A stretch of DNA of 13,918 nt from DAOTVD01 sp034437075 (lineage in GTDB: Bacteria; Chloroflexota; Anaerolineae; Aggregatilineales; J027), in the NCBI GenBank assembly GCA_034437075.1, contig DAOTVD010000346.1, forward strand, positions 1 to 13,918, in the 5' to 3' direction. The notes under the pieces were generated by a model, which saw only the letters and a list, made by a program, of their open reading frames with translations, ran no database searches and was not told the origin of the DNA. The position numbers were made by a program, and so were the translations under genes. Positions 11,899 to 13,918 of this stretch are shown piece by piece (the first letter of the stretch is position 1; each line of letters opens with the position of its first letter).

Positions 11899-13918
11899 TT
11901 ACCCATGGGTTGGCCCCCAGTATAGAAGATGCAGATGCCCTGCCTCATCCCCCAGCAATAGCTGGTGATGCCCGGCGGATGCCATTGCGCCAAATAAGGG
12001 GCCGGGCTGCCAACGATGCAGGCAACGCTGGGCGGCCATATCCCACACCGCAAGTTCACCTTGCGGGCTCAAACTGCTGAGCCACTTTGGCCCAGGGATG
12101 ATCGCCAACGCTTGCAAGCCGGATGCGTGCAAACGCCATCCAGTATGCTCCGCATCTGTGTTCAGGGCTTGTAAATAGCCATCGCTAGTGCCCGCAAACC
12201 ACATAGGCCCAAAACGTAATATGGCGCGGATGGGTTGGCCGAGCGCCAGAACAGGCTCCAGAGAGTGACCAGACCGAAAATTAATGCGCAAGACATCCCC
12301 GCTCTGGGTGCCCGCCAAGAGGCGAGTATCGTCTTGCAACGCAGCGCAGTGCAGCCCGACAGGCGCAACAGACCGGGCGCTCAAGCGAGCGCCGTCTTGT
12401 TTTTTCCATTGCGCGAGCACACCATCGGCCCCGCCGGTGATGATCGCGTCGGCGGGTTCTGCCAAGATAAACGTCACCGCGCCGCGATGCGCCTTAGCTT
12501 CCCAGCGCAGGCGGCCCCGGTGGCGGTCGTAGCAACGCAAACGGCCTTCCTGGTCGCCCGCGTAGATATAATCGGCATCGATTGCCAACACGGTCGGGAT
12601 GGCTTCGAGCGCAAAGACGGCTTGCAATGCACCGTCCGCGCGTCGGCTGTGGGTTAGGCGACTATCATAGCCGATGGCGTATGCATCGTTGTCATGAGCC
12701 GCTACGGCCACAATGCCGCTGGTATGTTGCCCCGTGCGCCGCGCGGCCAGCACTTGCCCGCCGCGTGCCTGAATATGCAAACGACCATCTGCCGTGCCAA
12801 CTACGCGCGCCCGCGCGTTTAAGGCGCAAGCGGTGAGGGACACGGCCTCTTGCGGGAAGGGCCGCGCGACTTCGCGTAAAGTGCCCGTGCGTAAATCCCA
12901 GGTGCACACCTGGCCATCTGTGGCGCATGAAAGCCCGTATACGCTGCCATCCGCCCCTTCGTATATATGACAATCGGCGACGGCGCCGCGATGTTCGCGC
13001 AAGGCCAGGGGGGGGTCTTCTAGCAGGATGTCCCAGGCGTATAAGTTGCCGCCAGCATCGCCCGAAAACGCCAATTCGCCGCGCAGATCACACCCGAGCA
13101 CGGCTTGCAAATGGCCTTTGAACGTTTGCAAGATGTCGCCGTTTGCCACCCCTCCGAGTTGCAAGCGCTGGTCATCCCCGCCGAACAGCACTAGGCTGCC
13201 GCTGGGGTTGAGGGTGCAGCAGCGAATCGCGCCAGTATACGTCCGAAAGACGGTTAACTGCCGTTCGGCGCGCAAATCCCACACGCGCAGGGTGCCATCC
13301 GCGCCGCCCGTGGCCAGAATTTGCCCATTTGCCGCCAGGCTACAAGCATAGACGGGGCCCGTATGGGGCGCGAGTTCGTGCAGCAATAGACCATCCTGCT
13401 GCCACACACGCACGCTGCCGTCCGCGTGGCCCGTGGCCAGGTGCCAGCCGTCTTGGCTGATGGCCAGGCTGAGAATGGGCACATCGGTCGCGGCTACGAA
13501 TGTGGGTTCGGGTTCGCCCAGGCCCCAGCGATAGATAAAGCCGTCTTCCCCGGCAGATAAGAATGTATCCTGGTCGTTCAACCAGATACAAGAACTGACC
13601 CGGGTGTTCTCTTTGTTATGATACAGCGTCTGCTTATTGCCCAAACGGGGTTGCAGCAGGGGCGACCAGACCCATTCTTGTTCGGTTGTGCCAGGTGGTT
13701 CGGGCGGCATCTCGTGCGGCAGTGGCCAGGCGATCTCTGAGGTGATTTCGGCGAGCCAATCCAGCAGATCATCCACAAAAGTGCTCGCATTTGCGTAACG
13801 GCGGGCGGGTTGGGGATGCAGCGCGGCTTCAAAGGGCGTGCCTGCTAGGGCGCGATGTTCGCCACTGGCGAAGTGGTCGGGGGTGGGCAAATCGAGCCGC
13901 CCGGCCAGTATGTGCAAG
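11899..13918 (-). CDS. WD40 double-propeller protein with probable Ser/Thr kinase N-terminus, 5'-truncated
   Basis: The frame is open to the right edge, so only the last 672 residues are seen. Residues about 22-55 (ALHPQPARRYANASTFVDDLL) match the final helix of bacterial Ser/Thr kinase domains, where ALxxDPxxRYxSAxxFxxAL is usual, so the missing part is probably a kinase. From about 105 to the end I count 14 WD40-like units, for example DGSVRVWQQDG and GADGTLRVWDLRAE. Fourteen fits two seven-bladed propellers. The first seven keep the D-G...W pattern best; the last seven are more degenerate (GDQEGRLRCYDRHRG). A cysteine recurs at the same strand position in six of the first seven units (C110, C192, C234, C276, C316, C364). 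The kinase part is inference; a caspase-like or other N-terminus is possible. Confidence 0.85.
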   Translation of the reverse strand, partial: LHILAGRLDLPTPDHFASGEHRALAGTPFEAALHPQPARRYANASTFVDDLLDWLAEITSEIAWPLPHEMPPEPPGTTEQEWVWSPLLQPRLGNKQTLYHNKENTRVSSCIWLNDQDTFLSAGEDGFIYRWGLGEPEPTFVAATDVPILSLAISQDGWHLATGHADGSVRVWQQDGLLLHELAPHTGPVYACSLAANGQILATGGADGTLRVWDLRAERQLTVFRTYTGAIRCCTLNPSGSLVLFGGDDQRLQLGGVANGDILQTFKGHLQAVLGCDLRGELAFSGDAGGNLYAWDILLEDPPLALREHRGAVADCHIYEGADGSVYGLSCATDGQVCTWDLRTGTLREVARPFPQEAVSLTACALNARARVVGTADGRLHIQARGGQVLAARRTGQHTSGIVAVAAHDNDAYAIGYDSRLTHSRRADGALQAVFALEAIPTVLAIDADYIYAGDQEGRLRCYDRHRGRLRWEAKAHRGAVTFILAEPADAIITGGADGVLAQWKKQDGARLSARSVAPVGLHCAALQDDTRLLAGTQSGDVLRINFRSGHSLEPVLALGQPIRAILRFGPMWFAGTSDGYLQALNTDAEHTGWRLHASGLQALAIIPGPKWLSSLSPQGELAVWDMAAQRCLHRWQPGPLFGAMASAGHHQLLLGDEAGHLHLLYWGPTHG

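Noticed and set aside
9741..13918. FHA plus kinase cluster as part of a type VI secretion system
   Set aside because: No Tss genes, Hcp, VgrG or ClpV are present, and the FHA protein is a short membrane form unlike TagH.
1..13918. CRISPR arrays, tRNA or rRNA genes, insertion sequences
   Set aside because: No direct-repeat/spacer pattern, cloverleaf, rRNA-like stretch or transposase was found by eye on either strand; the longest gap between genes is 175 bases.

Overview
The window is GC-rich, gene-dense bacterial chromosome with no phage, IS, CRISPR, rRNA or tRNA signature. The mix of genes fits a free-living environmental bacterium, and Chloroflexota (Anaerolineae-like) is my best guess. The mix includes Obg, a kinase-type WD40 protein, FHA and CheY-like proteins, a divergent prepilin peptidase next to a LiaF-like toastrack protein, a fused Nnr repair enzyme and a C-rich intergenic palindrome. 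This placement is inferred from gene style; no marker gene was compared.

Layout. (1) 1-960, plus strand: 3' part of the Obg GTPase gene, running off the left edge. (2) 971-2489, minus strand: a Tat-exported lipoprotein amidase of the PGRP type, then a GbsR-type MarR regulator whose 5' region holds a perfect 20-bp palindrome. (3) 2608-3910, plus strand: a two-gene unit of a secreted FnIII/discoidin-like protein and a membrane PH-like protein. (4) 3929-4025: two inverted copies of a CCCCTCCC/GAATTC hairpin between convergent genes, with a four-run G-quadruplex motif on the minus strand. (5) 4086-6540, minus strand: a likely four-gene operon of a 58-aa membrane peptide, a prepilin-peptidase-like protease without the usual cysteines, a toastrack-domain protein and a DinB-fold protein. 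It appears to start from an extended -10 promoter placed for a leaderless mRNA. (6) 6644-9744, plus strand: three overlapping or abutting genes, an SDR-type epimerase/reductase, bifunctional NAD(P)H-hydrate epimerase/dehydratase and a DUF983 zinc-ribbon membrane protein. (7) 9741-13918, minus strand: a double-propeller WD40 protein with a kinase-like N-terminal remnant (cut by the right edge), a stand-alone receiver, a membrane FHA protein, a small membrane protein with a four-cysteine outer domain, and a short-chain dehydrogenase with SxxxR in place of YxxxK.

How they may work together. Region 7 looks like a phosphorylation-signalling neighbourhood: a probable Ser/Thr kinase with WD40 scaffold, a phosphothreonine-reading FHA protein at the membrane and a receiver domain. 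Region 5 couples a membrane aspartyl protease to a toastrack protein of the kind used in envelope-stress sensing. Both functional links are inferences from gene order. No known defence, secretion or biosynthetic cluster is present. The regions I would look at first are the operon of region 5, the signalling cluster of region 7, the palindromic operator and the C-rich intergenic element.
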